Source: Candidatus Contubernalis alkalaceticus (lineage in GTDB: Bacteria > Bacillota > Dethiobacteria > SKNC01). Taken from it: DNA of 64,000 bases. The translations under genes and the position numbers were made by a program. Numbering within the stretch: position 1 is the stretch's first letter; every line of letters begins with the position of its first letter. Positions 51,718 to 61,246 of the stretch are shown piece by piece. The notes below the pieces were generated by a model. The model saw only the letters and a list, made by a program, of their open reading frames with translations. It did not search any database and was not told the DNA's origin. The stretch spans positions 2,744,001 through 2,808,000 of the forward strand of contig NZ_CP054699.1 of the NCBI RefSeq assembly GCF_022558445.1, written 5' to 3'.

Positions 51718-53643
51718 ATGATCGGAAGGTATACTGAGGTAAAAAAATATAAAGAACTGCTGCAAAAAAAAGAGTTTTATACAATTTCATTAGGGCTGTT
51801 GTTAATAATACTCTCATTTTTATTGGGGGACATTAAAACAACCTTCCCTTTGGCTAATCTGCTAGCCCTTTCTGCCGTCACCCTCCTGGGCGGCCCCATT
51901 ATTGTTGAAGCTGTTCGGGGCCTTCTTCGAAAAGAGGTTAATGTGGATGAACTGGTCAGCCTGGCCATCATCGCTTCAGTTTTGGCCGGAGAATACCAGG
52001 CAGCTGCCATAGTGGCACTTATCATGGTGCTGGGCTCACTGGTGGAACAGTTTACTTCCCAAAAGGCCCGTTCGGCTATCCTATCCCTGATGGAGCTTAA
52101 ACCAGAAAAGGCCAGCCTGCTCCGGGGTAAAGAAGAGATTTCCATATCCATAAAAGAGCTTACTCCCGGGGACATTGTGATTGTAAGGGTTGGGGATAAA
52201 GTTCCCGTAGACGGCTTAGTGGCACAGGGAAACGCCTTGCTGGACCAAGCCTCCCTTACAGGGGAATCCATGCCTGTAGAAAAAAACCCCGGAGATGAAG
52301 TTTTTGCCGGAACGATAGTTCACTCAGGCCTGCTGGAGATTAAAACCCAAACTATAGGAGAAAATACTGCTCTGGGGAATATGGTTCGACTGGTCCAGAA
52401 GGCGGAAGAACAGAGGGCTCCTATCGTAAGGACAGCGGACAGGTATGCCCGGTATTTTACTCCGGTAATACTGGCCATTAGCCTGACAGTATATCTTTTT
52501 ACCGGAGATTTTCACCGTTCAATCACCGTACTGATTGTGGGGTGTCCCTGTGCTTTTATCCTGGCTTCTCCCACTGCTATTGTTTCTGCTTTGGGAAATG
52601 CCTCAAAGAAAGGGGTGCTGATTAAGGGAGGGGATATCCTGGAGGAAGTATCTCGGGTAGATACCCTAATATTCGATAAAACCGGGACCCTGACTACCGG
52701 CAGGCCTGTTGTAACAGCCATCACACCAGTGCCGGGGATATCAAAGGAGCATCTTCTTTCCCGGGCCGCCGCCGTGGAAAAATGTTCCCTTCATCCCCTG
52801 GCCAAAGCTGTGACAGCTTCAGCAAAAAAAAGAAATCTAACACTGCACAAAGCCGAAAACATAATAAACCTTCCAGGAGCAGGGATCGAAGCGCAGGTAG
52901 AGAGTCATAAAATTTTTGTTGGTTCCCCCACGCCAGAGGAATTAAACCTGTTAACAGAACAATATTTTGAAATAATGGACTTAGAGAAAATTCTATCCGT
53001 GAAAGAAAATGATTCTCTGCTGGGATTTATTCACCTGCGGGAAGAACTGCGTCCAGAGGTTCCTGCAGTAATAAATTCCCTTAAGAAAACAGAAATTAGT
53101 CAAATATATATGCTGTCCGGAGACCGGCAGCAGGCTGTCTGTACAACGGCTGAGAAAGCAGGAATTATAAATTTCATGGGGGATATGCTGCCGGAGGATA
53201 AATTGGTTTTTCTAAGGAATATTCAAGAAAAAAACGCCCAGGTAGCCATGGTGGGAGATGGAGTAAATGATGCCCCCTCCCTGGTCACCGCCAACGTAGG
53301 AATCGCTATGGGAGTAATGGGAACCGATGCTGCCATTGAGTCTGCAGACATCGCTTTAATGGGAGATGATTTGACCAAACTACCCTTTCTGTTTCTTTTG
53401 GGAAAACAAACAGTCAAAACCATACATTATAACATCTTCTTTGCCCTGTTCTTTAACCTGTTAGCCCTGATTGCCTCAGGCAGCGGTCTGCTAAACCCCG
53501 TAACCGGCGCCATCACCCACAACATCGGGTCAATCCTGGTAGTGGTAAATTCAGCACTGCTTCTCAGGTTCTCAGAAAAAAAACCTGTATTAATCCATAA
53601 ATACTCCCAAAAACAAGTCTCCAGACAAGTCCCCGTAAAGTAA
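51718..53643 (+). CDS. P1B-type heavy-metal ATPase
   Basis: A 641-residue metal pump without an N-terminal metal-binding domain. Key parts: TGESMPVEK actuator loop (about 180), CPC ion-site motif in VGCPCAFILASPTAI (about 275), phosphorylation site DKTGTLT (about 319), HPLAKAV (about 358) and GDGVNDAPSL (about 511). The last helices have HNIGSILVVVNSALLL. CPC plus this tail fits zinc/cadmium/lead or copper classes; no subgroup is certain. ATG with GGAAG upstream. Follows the MarR gene on the same strand. Confidence 0.9.
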   Translation: MIGRYTEVKKYKELLQKKEFYTISLGLLLIILSFLLGDIKTTFPLANLLALSAVTLLGGPIIVEAVRGLLRKEVNVDELVSLAIIASVLAGEYQAAAIVALIMVLGSLVEQFTSQKARSAILSLMELKPEKASLLRGKEEISISIKELTPGDIVIVRVGDKVPVDGLVAQGNALLDQASLTGESMPVEKNPGDEVFAGTIVHSGLLEIKTQTIGENTALGNMVRLVQKAEEQRAPIVRTADRYARYFTPVILAISLTVYLFTGDFHRSITVLIVGCPCAFILASPTAIVSALGNASKKGVLIKGGDILEEVSRVDTLIFDKTGTLTTGRPVVTAITPVPGISKEHLLSRAAAVEKCSLHPLAKAVTASAKKRNLTLHKAENIINLPGAGIEAQVESHKIFVGSPTPEELNLLTEQYFEIMDLEKILSVKENDSLLGFIHLREELRPEVPAVINSLKKTEISQIYMLSGDRQQAVCTTAEKAGIINFMGDMLPEDKLVFLRNIQEKNAQVAMVGDGVNDAPSLVTANVGIAMGVMGTDAAIESADIALMGDDLTKLPFLFLLGKQTVKTIHYNIFFALFFNLLALIASGSGLLNPVTGAITHNIGSILVVVNSALLLRFSEKKPVLIHKYSQKQVSRQVPVK

Positions 53644-53746
53644 ACTCGTTTCAGCAAGCTAAAAAAATCGGGGAATCAGGTGGAGACTCTACTCCAACTG
53701 ATTAAAAGCCCCATTTACGCTAACGCTTGGAGGTTGGGGTCTTAAG

Positions 53747-53823
53747 TTGTCAAGGGGACAGTTCTCCTGACAATCCATAAAATAGCATAACCTTGGTTGT
53801 CGGAAGAACCGCCCCCTTGACAA
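53747..53823. repeat. Inverted repeat (MITE/REP-like) after the P1B ATPase gene
   Basis: Two 27-base arms (53747-53773 starting TTGTCAAGGGGACAGTTC; 53797-53823 ending CCCCCTTGACAA) face each other with about four mismatches and a 23-base loop. The right arm is related to 51622-51648. Confidence 0.7.
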
Positions 53824-53843
53824 TTCACTATTTTTCCTGGAGC

Positions 53844-55472
53844 CTATTCTCTTGTAAGATATGACAGCTTGCTGTGGCTCAAAGCGTGATGGTCAAACAT
53901 GAACATCCAACCATCGTAATGGTCCGGAGAAAAGACAGTATATCCGGTGGTGTTGTATAAAGGAATTTCTGGAACATCCTCTGACAAAATTTTCTGCAGC
54001 TCAAAAATCATATCTTTCCTTTTCTGTGCATCAGTCTCCTGAATCTGTGCTCTAAGAAGCCTATCCACCTCATCGTTAACATAACCCGGTGTTCCACTGT
54101 ACCAGTGGCTCAATTCGCTGGAAAAACGAGTTCGGAGATAGTCAGGGTCACCACCCCATCCCCCATGTCCCACCAGGGCTATCTGGTATTGTCCCTCTGC
54201 AATACGGGAATCTCTGGACTTCATATCCACTGACTCCACTTTAATCTCAATTCCAGCTTTTGAAAACTGCTCTTTTAATAATTCTCCAATACGTACTTCA
54301 GCGTCATCTCCCACCAGCAGTGTAAATGACAGATCGTTATTTAAGTTTTCCTGCTCAATAAGCTCTCTGGCCTTATCAGGGTCAAAATCATATTCAGAAA
54401 CATTGGGATTATACATTACATGGTGCCGGGAAAGTATACCGGGATTACCAGGTATAGCTGCACCCCTTTCTATTTTGTCTATAAGTTCTTGAGAATCTAC
54501 AGCGTAAGAAAATGCCTGCCTGACTGCTTTGTTAAGGAATATTTCATTGTTTTCCATGTTAAATATAATTCTATACCCCCAAAATCCTGGGCTTTCTACA
54601 ACACTGAATTCTGGATCATTCTCAAACCTTGACAATAAATCAGTAGTTACTGAGGTCTGATCTATTTCTCTATTCTCAAAAGCTAAGATGGAGTCACTTA
54701 CCGGCACAAATTCAATTACATCCACCAAAGGCTCAGGGCCCCAATAATCCTCAAAAGCCTCAAAACGGTACGTTCCATGCTCCTTGTTATAATCAGTCAG
54801 GATATAGGGGCCGCATCCCACAACAGCCTCTGGTTCCAGATACTCCTGGGGATTATCTACATTTTCCCAGATATGCTTTGGAATAATCCGTGCTGTACCC
54901 GCCTGCTCCAAAAAAGTAGCATCGGCTTCCGCTGTAGTTATTTTAACCTGATAAGGAGATACCGCCTCCATTTCCATCAAAAAACCTTTGTCCGACATAA
55001 TACTCCCAATAGATACGGGAGGATGTTCCTGGAAATAATTAAAGGAAAAGACCACATCCTCAGCAGTCATCTCAGTACCATCATGCCACTTCACCCCCTG
55101 CCGCAGATTAAAAATATAGGTTTTCCCATCATCTTCAATATCCCAGCTCTCGGCCAGCCAGGGGATGAATCCTTCTTCATCTTTTTCCAGCAGGGAATCA
55201 AAAACCAGACGCATTTTAAAAATTCCGGGGCCCCTGGAATAATGGGTGTAAGGGGAAGAATAACCCCAGTCCCCGCCTTCTAAACGTATCACCAATGGTT
55301 CCTTATTTTCCGGTTCCTCTTGAGAGATATCTTGATCCGAAGTATCTGCCGGCCCTTCGGCACTTTCCTTTTGACATCCTGCAGCGCTGAACATGACAAG
55401 TAAAAGGGCTAATAAACAGAACAATACACTTTTTACTATAGGTTTAAACACCTTCCTGGTAAAAAAAATCAT
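53844..55472 (-). CDS. Dpp/Nik-type substrate-binding lipoprotein 2
   Basis: Lipobox SAAGC33, then an SBP_bac_5 protein closely parallel to the one at 49161: WLAESWDIEDDGKTYIFNLRQGVKWHDGTEMTAEDVVFSFNYF and GCGPYILTDYNKEHGTYRFEAFEDYWGP. I chose the ATG at 55472, 7 bases after AGGAGG; the frame extends to 55556 without support. It is a solitary gene, so it probably shares the permeases and ATPase of the 45241-50792 operon and widens its substrate range. Gene duplication is likely. Confidence 0.9.
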   Translation of the reverse strand: MIFFTRKVFKPIVKSVLFCLLALLLVMFSAAGCQKESAEGPADTSDQDISQEEPENKEPLVIRLEGGDWGYSSPYTHYSRGPGIFKMRLVFDSLLEKDEEGFIPWLAESWDIEDDGKTYIFNLRQGVKWHDGTEMTAEDVVFSFNYFQEHPPVSIGSIMSDKGFLMEMEAVSPYQVKITTAEADATFLEQAGTARIIPKHIWENVDNPQEYLEPEAVVGCGPYILTDYNKEHGTYRFEAFEDYWGPEPLVDVIEFVPVSDSILAFENREIDQTSVTTDLLSRFENDPEFSVVESPGFWGYRIIFNMENNEIFLNKAVRQAFSYAVDSQELIDKIERGAAIPGNPGILSRHHVMYNPNVSEYDFDPDKARELIEQENLNNDLSFTLLVGDDAEVRIGELLKEQFSKAGIEIKVESVDMKSRDSRIAEGQYQIALVGHGGWGGDPDYLRTRFSSELSHWYSGTPGYVNDEVDRLLRAQIQETDAQKRKDMIFELQKILSEDVPEIPLYNTTGYTVFSPDHYDGWMFMFDHHALSHSKLSYLTRE

Positions 55473-55787
55473 AATTGAACCTCCTAATATTTTCTGCCTT
55501 ACGTTTCTCTTTCCAAACCTCAAATGGTTCTTTTCTAATCTTCTTCCTCCTCTCACGCTATATTGACCTTCATGGCCTGATTATAAAAAATGATAATAAA
55601 TAAACACAAATAACAGGGTACTACTAATTTTATTTTCGTATTACTTTTCAACATTTATTTTAAAAACCCTTTTTTTTTAATATTATATTTCTAATCCCTC
55701 TTTTACCGGTTCTGGTCAAACTTTAATCTGCAAATTCAAATGGCTTTTAAATAGTTGGATGACCTTACCTTTACTTCTTCTAAAAAG

Positions 55788-55822
55788 AAAAAAATCAGTA
55801 AGTGGTAACTTACTGATTTTTT
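55788..55822. terminator. Bidirectional terminator between the Fur-family gene and binding protein 2
   Basis: TCAGTAAGT and ACTTACTGA arms with a GGTA loop, preceded by seven As and followed by six Ts. It ends the zinc/cobalt regulator operon on the minus strand. The rest of 55473-55962 is AT-rich and holds no gene. Confidence 0.85.
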
Positions 55823-55962
55823 CAACACAAAAAAGGATACTATTTTCATTTAAAAAGAAATGCGCACCTTCAAATTCAAAAAAAATAAATTATTTTGCCG
55901 AATAAACTTTTTTACTATTTAAGCTCTCCCCTTTACACTCTAAAATATTACAAGTCCACTAA

Positions 55963-56379
55963 TTAACGGGCACATTTATCACACAGGCCTCTAATAAATA
56001 TTTCTTGTTCCTCCACAGTGTAACCTGGCCTGAGCTCTGAAAGCTCTGGAATCTTCATTTCTTTTATACATTCCACGATGCCGCAGGACTTACAAACAAA
56101 ATGTGGATGATGTTCCTCCCCGTTTTTAGTATCCGTCAGGGCAAACCGCCAGATCCGGTCACCGGTTTCCACTCGGTGGACAATGCCTGCCTTCAAAAAA
56201 GCATTCAAGGACCGGTAAACACTTACAAAATTAAAATCAATCTCCAATAATTGATTGGAAATTTCCTGCTGTGACAGCGGTTGTTTTGTTTTCAAAAGAA
56301 GCTTAATTAGAGCTATTCTTCCAGGGGTACACTTAAACCCATTTTTTTGTAACATAGAACGAGCAGTATCTGAGTTCAT
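55963..56379 (-). CDS. Fur/Zur-family metal-dependent regulator
   Basis: A 138-residue protein with a winged helix (PGRIALIKLLLKTKQPLSQQEISNQLLEIDFNFVSVYRSLNAFLKAGIVHRVE), regulatory metal site HHPHFVCKSCG and C-terminal CDKCA, so both structural zinc Cys pairs are present. Fur, Zur and PerR cannot be told apart surely; neighbours (COG0523 GTPases, YcgQ/YcgR-like proteins) favour zinc. The ATG at 56379 has GAAGGTG 6 bases upstream; a GTG at 56388 is the alternative. Its own TATAAT (minus strand, around 56415) suggests a promoter besides read-through. Confidence 0.87.
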   Translation of the reverse strand: MNSDTARSMLQKNGFKCTPGRIALIKLLLKTKQPLSQQEISNQLLEIDFNFVSVYRSLNAFLKAGIVHRVETGDRIWRFALTDTKNGEEHHPHFVCKSCGIVECIKEMKIPELSELRPGYTVEEQEIFIRGLCDKCAR

Positions 56380-56453
56380 CAAATTCACCTTCAGTCAAAT
56401 TATACAGCACCTAAATTATATCACAAAATAGTCTACGTAAAAGATACTTATTC

Positions 56454-57269
56454 CTATTCTGTGGGAAAAGGATAAATATACTCCCATTGTGGTTTCTCCA
56501 CCTCCTCCACACTCACCAGCTCAACTATGGGTAGAGTATCTCCCATAAATTCATCTTTTTTTAAAATCCCTTTTACTTTAACCCAGGTATCTTGTTCCAG
56601 GTGTAAATCTTCTTCATCGCGAACCAAAAGGCCAATCACCTGCATATCTGCTGCACAGCATACCATGGCAAGGCGAGCCACCACAAATTCATTTTTTGTA
56701 TGTGTATCATCTCTATATACAAATCCTACCAATTCTATTTCTTTATCCACATATTTTTCTATTTCATAGTATATTACAAAAAGCCAGCTGTAATAATTTG
56801 TATCATCTAAAACAATACTATCCTCTGTCTGGATTTCTTCCCACTCCTTTATATCTAACTCTATATCTTGGACAACATGCTGATCATCTTCGAAATACTC
56901 ATCATAGTCATCCTCTTGTACCTGCCGATTCTCAGACCTGCCAACATTTATTTCTCTGCCGGGAAGATCAGATGACTGAATGGAAACCGGCGAAAAAGCT
57001 GCCAATGTAATTAAGGGAAGAAAAAAAAGTGCAAAGGTGGTAAAGCTTGTTTTCTTCCTGGGTATTCTAAAGATTTCGCCAAAGGTTACCACTGCAACAA
57101 TAAACATAACCACCATGCCCAGCTTCACATAAATAACCATTTTAGGATTTATATAAAGATAAATCTGGCCTGAATTTATCGATGTAAGTAAAAAAATAAA
57201 AAACCCCAGGAGAACAACAATTTTAAGCAGTGCTTCAATATTTATAATACGTTTTTTAAAAAAATTCAT
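56454..57269 (-). CDS. TIGR03943/YcgQ-like membrane protein
   Basis: A 271-residue protein with three or so N-terminal helices, an acidic middle (EDDYDEYFEDDQHVVQDIELDIKEWEE) and a C-terminal domain (VDKEIELVGFVYRDDTHTKNEFVVARLAMVCCAADMQVIGLLVR) that is the mark of TIGR03943/YcgQ. The Cys-Cys pair in MVCCAAD is conserved in the family. It usually pairs with a YcgR-type permease, here fused to a GTPase and encoded 6 bases upstream. The pair's cargo is unknown. Start at 57269 with GGAGGAT-like site upstream. Confidence 0.85.
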   Translation of the reverse strand: MNFFKKRIINIEALLKIVVLLGFFIFLLTSINSGQIYLYINPKMVIYVKLGMVVMFIVAVVTFGEIFRIPRKKTSFTTFALFFLPLITLAAFSPVSIQSSDLPGREINVGRSENRQVQEDDYDEYFEDDQHVVQDIELDIKEWEEIQTEDSIVLDDTNYYSWLFVIYYEIEKYVDKEIELVGFVYRDDTHTKNEFVVARLAMVCCAADMQVIGLLVRDEEDLHLEQDTWVKVKGILKKDEFMGDTLPIVELVSVEEVEKPQWEYIYPFPTE

Positions 57270-57275
57270 TTTTCA

Positions 57276-58895
57276 TTATCCTCCCATAATTAAACTAAAA
57301 GTTAAAAGGACACAAAAGGAAATAATTATTATAATCACCACCAAACGTATGACAAAGGCTTTTCTAAAACCGCTTAATAGCATCATAAGGTTTTTAATAT
57401 CCAGCATAGCTCCAAAAACCATAAAACCTAGAACAGAAGACAGGTTAAATGTATTGGCAAAATTCATGGCAATAAAAGCATCGGAAGTTGAACATATTGA
57501 AAGAACAAAGGCAAAAGACATCATAGTCAACAGAGACCCCAAATTAGTCCCGCTGAAGAGTAAAACGGTCTCTCTGGACACATTGGTTTGAAGAAAAGTT
57601 GAAAAAGCTGCTCCAATTATTAAATACTTCCCCACATCAAAAAATTCGGTGCCAGCGTGGGAAATGACTCCCTTAATTTTATTCAGCAGGCTGCTTTCTT
57701 TATCTCCATATTGACTGCAGTAAGCGCACTGGCAGTACCCCATACCGGGATCTTCCAAGAGCAATTTTTTCCGATATGGAAACAGTAAAAACACACTACC
57801 TACAGCTAAAGCGATAGTTATCCCTAAGATTATCCTCCATAGTGCCACCTGCGGCTGCAGTGGAAAGGCATAAAATGTTGACGCAATTACTACGGGATCC
57901 ACAATGGGAGAAGCCAACAAAAAGGTAACTGCTGCTGCCAGAGGGATCCCTTTCTGGACCAACCTCCGCATTACCGGAATAATAGCACAATCACAAACGG
58001 GAAAGAATACTCCAGCAATCACTGCTGCTCCCATGGCCAGATAAATTCTCTGAGAAAAAATTCTGTGAATCAAAGATTCTGGAATAAAAATTTGAATAAG
58101 TGCAGAAATTAATACCCCTGCCAACAAAAAAGGAAAAGCTTGCACCAAAATACTGACAAATATAGTATTAAACGCCTGTAACTGTCTCAGCAGCCCTTGG
58201 TCCATCCCCGAATTAGCTGCCCAAATAGAAATAAATGATAGAAGAAAGGGAATATAAAGAATGAAAAAAGCAGCCAGATGGTCCACGGTAAAACGAAAAC
58301 CAAATTCCTCAGACTTAAAATAATCTAATTCAGAAAAATCACCTGTATCTTCCCATGAGGGAACTAAATATAACTCTGCATTACGATTTAATTTTTCTAC
58401 TTGTTTTTTAATCCGGGAGTACTCTTTTTTGTTTTCTCCTGCCAAATGTGTAAACACAATATAGCCGCTTTTAGCCAGGGGTTCCAAGAAAATATTCCCC
58501 AGGTTAAGAGCATAACTTTCAAAGGTAGAGGCATTAACTACATTAACAATCCCATGAATATAAATATTTTTCCGCAGCGGTTTTTTTTCCAGCTGCTGCA
58601 GCAAAGGCTCCAGCAGTAACATCCCATTATATTCTATTATTATCCTGGAGGGTTTATTTTTTTCCAGTAATTCATATAAGTCTTTATCATTGGGCCCCTC
58701 TTCCCCCACTGCCAAATTTTCAGTTATCAGTCCTGCCTGTTCTTTAGAACTCTCCCATATGGTACCCTCACCCACTTCATATTGGATAAGCAGCACCCGC
58801 TCCCCCTGAGAAAGGCAGTGGTGAATCATCCGGTTTATTAAAGTAGTTTTTCCTGAACCTAAAAACCCTGTAATGATATCTACCGGTATAGACAT
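57276..58895 (-). CDS. COG0523 GTPase-YcgR-like permease fusion
   Basis: Residues 1-200 form a G3E/COG0523-type GTPase: Walker A GFLGSGKTT (9-17), IIIEYNG in place of the usual IEPSG, VNVVNAST, but no CxCC metal motif and THLAG instead of NKxD. Residues about 205-539 are an eight-helix PF03773 permease with FFPVCDCAIIPVMRRLVQKGIPLAAAVTFLLASPIVDP and a cytoplasmic loop with CQCAYC (about 388-393). No break in the frame is seen, so it is one polypeptide. It lies between a canonical COG0523 gene and the YcgQ-like gene, all minus strand. A metal-linked transporter is likely; direction and ion unknown. Confidence 0.83.
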   Translation of the reverse strand: MSIPVDIITGFLGSGKTTLINRMIHHCLSQGERVLLIQYEVGEGTIWESSKEQAGLITENLAVGEEGPNDKDLYELLEKNKPSRIIIEYNGMLLLEPLLQQLEKKPLRKNIYIHGIVNVVNASTFESYALNLGNIFLEPLAKSGYIVFTHLAGENKKEYSRIKKQVEKLNRNAELYLVPSWEDTGDFSELDYFKSEEFGFRFTVDHLAAFFILYIPFLLSFISIWAANSGMDQGLLRQLQAFNTIFVSILVQAFPFLLAGVLISALIQIFIPESLIHRIFSQRIYLAMGAAVIAGVFFPVCDCAIIPVMRRLVQKGIPLAAAVTFLLASPIVDPVVIASTFYAFPLQPQVALWRIILGITIALAVGSVFLLFPYRKKLLLEDPGMGYCQCAYCSQYGDKESSLLNKIKGVISHAGTEFFDVGKYLIIGAAFSTFLQTNVSRETVLLFSGTNLGSLLTMMSFAFVLSICSTSDAFIAMNFANTFNLSSVLGFMVFGAMLDIKNLMMLLSGFRKAFVIRLVVIIIIISFCVLLTFSLIMGG

Positions 58896-58900
58896 TTTTT

Positions 58901-59884
58901 TTACCTTTCTACTTGAAATAACTGCTTTAATTTTTCTTTTTGCAGAGACTTTCCAATTACTGCAATACGCCCGGTATAAGTGGAGGAGGTATCCTGCATC
59001 CCTTTTTCTCCCGGAACAAAATCAAACAAAACCCAAGAGCCTCCGTTAACAGGAAGGATCCCTTTAGCCCTTAAAATCGTGCCAAACTCCCGGCTGGTAT
59101 CCAGGGCATCCAATATTTCCATCAATTTTGATTTTTCGAAAATAACCGGGGTCTCCACCCCCCACACATCAAATACCTCATCGGCAGTATGTTTTACCCT
59201 GGAGCCCGACGGTTTTTTAAAATCCTCAATAGTTCCCCCCAAAATGCCAAAAACCCTGTCCAGGTCAGCAGCACTTAATATGTTTTCTTCCTGCAGTGGT
59301 TCTGCTGCAGCAGTTATGTCTCCTGCAGTAATCTGCTCCCATGGTGTAGTGACGATTCCAGCGCTGTTGTTTATAGTTTTTATGCTGTCTACTACAACTT
59401 TCAAATCCTTTGAGTTTACCTGCCCGGTTCTGCTCAAAACCACCATGCGGGCATTGCCAATTTGGTCTCGGTAGAACTCACCAAAATTTTGTAAATACAT
59501 TTTATACTTCAATACATCTACCACAGCAATGAGCAAATTTACTTCCAATTGGTATTTTAATTCTAACTTTTTTACCGCGCTGATAACTTCCGACAGCTTG
59601 GCCACTCCAGAAGGTTCAATAACTATCCGTTGAGGGCTGTAATCCTTTATAATTTTCTCCATAGAATCCACGAAATCTCCCACCAAAGTACAACAAATAC
59701 AGCCAGACATAATTTCTTTTACATAATAGGAACCCTGTTGAAGAACGGGACCATCGATACTTACTTCCCCATACTCGTTCTCAACTATAGCTAGTTTTTC
59801 CTGATAGAACTCCTCTTTTAAAAACTTTTTAATTAATGTAGTTTTTCCAGAACCCAAGAATCCAGAAATAATGTCTACTTTCAA
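58901..59884 (-). CDS. CobW/COG0523 G3E-family GTPase metallochaperone
   Basis: A 327-residue protein with GFLGSGKTT (8-16), the CxCC metal site in SGCICC (about 60-65), IEPSGVAKLSEV, and the C-terminal CobW domain (RAKGILPVNGGSWVLFDFVPG). Such proteins load zinc, cobalt or nickel into targets; position in this cluster fits zinc or cobalt. The start is TTG at 59884 with ACAGGAGG upstream. The promoter with inverted repeat at 59904-59927 starts this operon, which ends with the Fur/Zur-family gene. Confidence 0.88.
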   Translation of the reverse strand: MKVDIISGFLGSGKTTLIKKFLKEEFYQEKLAIVENEYGEVSIDGPVLQQGSYYVKEIMSGCICCTLVGDFVDSMEKIIKDYSPQRIVIEPSGVAKLSEVISAVKKLELKYQLEVNLLIAVVDVLKYKMYLQNFGEFYRDQIGNARMVVLSRTGQVNSKDLKVVVDSIKTINNSAGIVTTPWEQITAGDITAAAEPLQEENILSAADLDRVFGILGGTIEDFKKPSGSRVKHTADEVFDVWGVETPVIFEKSKLMEILDALDTSREFGTILRAKGILPVNGGSWVLFDFVPGEKGMQDTSSTYTGRIAVIGKSLQKEKLKQLFQVER

Positions 59885-59903
59885 TATCTTCCTCCTGTAA
59901 TCA

Positions 59904-59949
59904 TATAATTCTTATACGAGAATTATACTGTTTGCATGAACTTTTTTCA
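59904..59949 (-). promoter_or_regulatory. Promoter and inverted-repeat operator of the COG0523 operon
   Basis: Minus strand TTGAAA, 17-base spacer, TATAAT (59922-59927); the -10 box lies in one arm of TATAATTCT-N6-AGAATTATA (59904-59927). The 9-bp arms suit a Fur/Zur/PerR-type dimer, and the last gene of the operon encodes such a regulator. Confidence 0.55.
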
Positions 59950-59961
59950 AACGATAAATTC

Positions 59962-59996
59962 AAAAAAAGCCAGGGGCTTTTATAGTTCCTCTGGCT
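59962..59996 (-). terminator. Terminator after the CbiM operon
   Basis: Minus strand AGCCAGAGG pairs with CCCCTGGCT and is followed by seven Ts. It separates the riboswitch-controlled CbiM unit from the COG0523 unit. Confidence 0.8.
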
Positions 59997-60016
59997 CTCT
60001 TATTTTAATTATAACT

Positions 60017-60457
60017 TTATAATTGCTTACGTGCATCCTCTTTCTTTTTTACCCGATTATTGAAAAAAACAGCAACAGCCACAAATCCCAGTAACACTAA
60101 AGCTATTGTTACAGCCCTGGGGAGTAACTCACCATGGGAATCACCGGTTTTCCATTCTGCCCTGTGTCCTAAACCGTCATCAGCTACCACCAGGACATCT
60201 CCCCGGTCTAAAGGATACTGAAAATGTCCGTTTTCATCCAGGCTTCCCTTAGCAATTTCAATGCCTATGTCATCATACACAACAACTTCGGCTCTTCTGG
60301 CGATTCGTCCCCCGTCATATATAACCTTAACTATACCTTCCTCCACCTGCTCCACAATCATTCGATGGGCGTATACCGGCGCAGAGAGAAGAAAAACCAT
60401 TAATGTAGTTAAAAGAAAGGAAATCAAAAACCTCTTAAAACCTTTGTGCATTAACAA
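60017..60457 (-). CDS. Cobalt/nickel ECF accessory membrane protein (NikL/CbiN-like role)
   Basis: A 146-residue protein with a signal or N-terminal helix (about 9-30), an extracytoplasmic beta-domain (HRMIVEQVEEGIVKVIYDGGRIARRAEVVVYDD) and a C-terminal helix (about 114-134). Proteins of this build accompany CbiM/NikM in nickel and cobalt ECF systems and help loading. The first residue after the signal is His (AHRM), where NikM-type systems often bind metal. It lies 30 bases after cbiM. Confidence 0.72.
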   Translation of the reverse strand: MLMHKGFKRFLISFLLTTLMVFLLSAPVYAHRMIVEQVEEGIVKVIYDGGRIARRAEVVVYDDIGIEIAKGSLDENGHFQYPLDRGDVLVVADDGLGHRAEWKTGDSHGELLPRAVTIALVLLGFVAVAVFFNNRVKKKEDARKQL

Positions 60458-60487
60458 ATACCACCCCTTTATCTCCCGGTGCTGTCC

Positions 60488-61120
60488 CTAGATTGATGAA
60501 TTGTTTGTAACAGATACTCCAGGGATCTTAAGCATACTAGGCCTGGAATTATATAAAAACTTAACAGCATAACCTGTAATCAAACCCTCTACCAAGATTA
60601 AAGGCAGATGACCGGCAATTAAAAGGTTTACCACAGAGAAAAACCCATCGGCAAATCTCTGGTCACTTAACAATAAAAATGAAATCAACAGCACCAGCGT
60701 ACCTGCAATGGCCACCCCTCCTGACAGGGCTCCCCCCAAAAAAACAGAACGTTTTTGAATACTTTGAAACATTTTATGAACCACCAGTGCCGGCAAAGCC
60801 AGCATAAGAGTATTGGCACCCAGAGTAGAAAGGCCCCCGTGCTGGAATAATATAGCTTGGAGCAGCAGGCCCACAAAGAATGCCAGTGGAGCCCGCCTTC
60901 CTAAAATTATACCCAAAAGCCCTCCCAGTACAGGATGGATAGTTGAAGGCCCTACAGGAATGCTTATCAAAGAAAGAGCAAAAAAACCTCCGGTCATCAA
61001 ACTTATCATAGGGATCTCTTCCTCCTGGACCCCTTTAAGAGAATAAGCTACCAGAACTCCTGCGCCCGCAAATGCTGCTGCTGCTACCGGCAAGCTTAAA
61101 ACACCATCGGCTAAATGCAC
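60488..61120 (-). CDS. cbiM: Cobalt/nickel ECF S component CbiM
   Basis: A 210-residue membrane protein beginning MHLADGVLSLPVAAAAF; the N-terminal Met-His is the metal-site signature of CbiM/NikM. GPSTIHPVLGGLLGIILGRRAPLAFFVGLLLQAILFQHGGLSTLGANTL is the family core. Control by a cobalamin riboswitch argues for cobalt over nickel. CbiQ and CbiO for the same complex are encoded upstream at 62408-63959 in a separate unit. ATG with AGGAGGTAATG upstream. Confidence 0.88.
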   Translation of the reverse strand: MHLADGVLSLPVAAAAFAGAGVLVAYSLKGVQEEEIPMISLMTGGFFALSLISIPVGPSTIHPVLGGLLGIILGRRAPLAFFVGLLLQAILFQHGGLSTLGANTLMLALPALVVHKMFQSIQKRSVFLGGALSGGVAIAGTLVLLISFLLLSDQRFADGFFSVVNLLIAGHLPLILVEGLITGYAVKFLYNSRPSMLKIPGVSVTNNSSI

Positions 61121-61246
61121 TTCATTACCTCCTCTTAAAACGTATAGACATCACTGCCACTTATAAAACAGAAGCATTAATGTAATGTGGAAATTGCAAA
61201 AGACATTAAAACTGTTACCTTATCTCATCAATTTCTTATCTAACAC

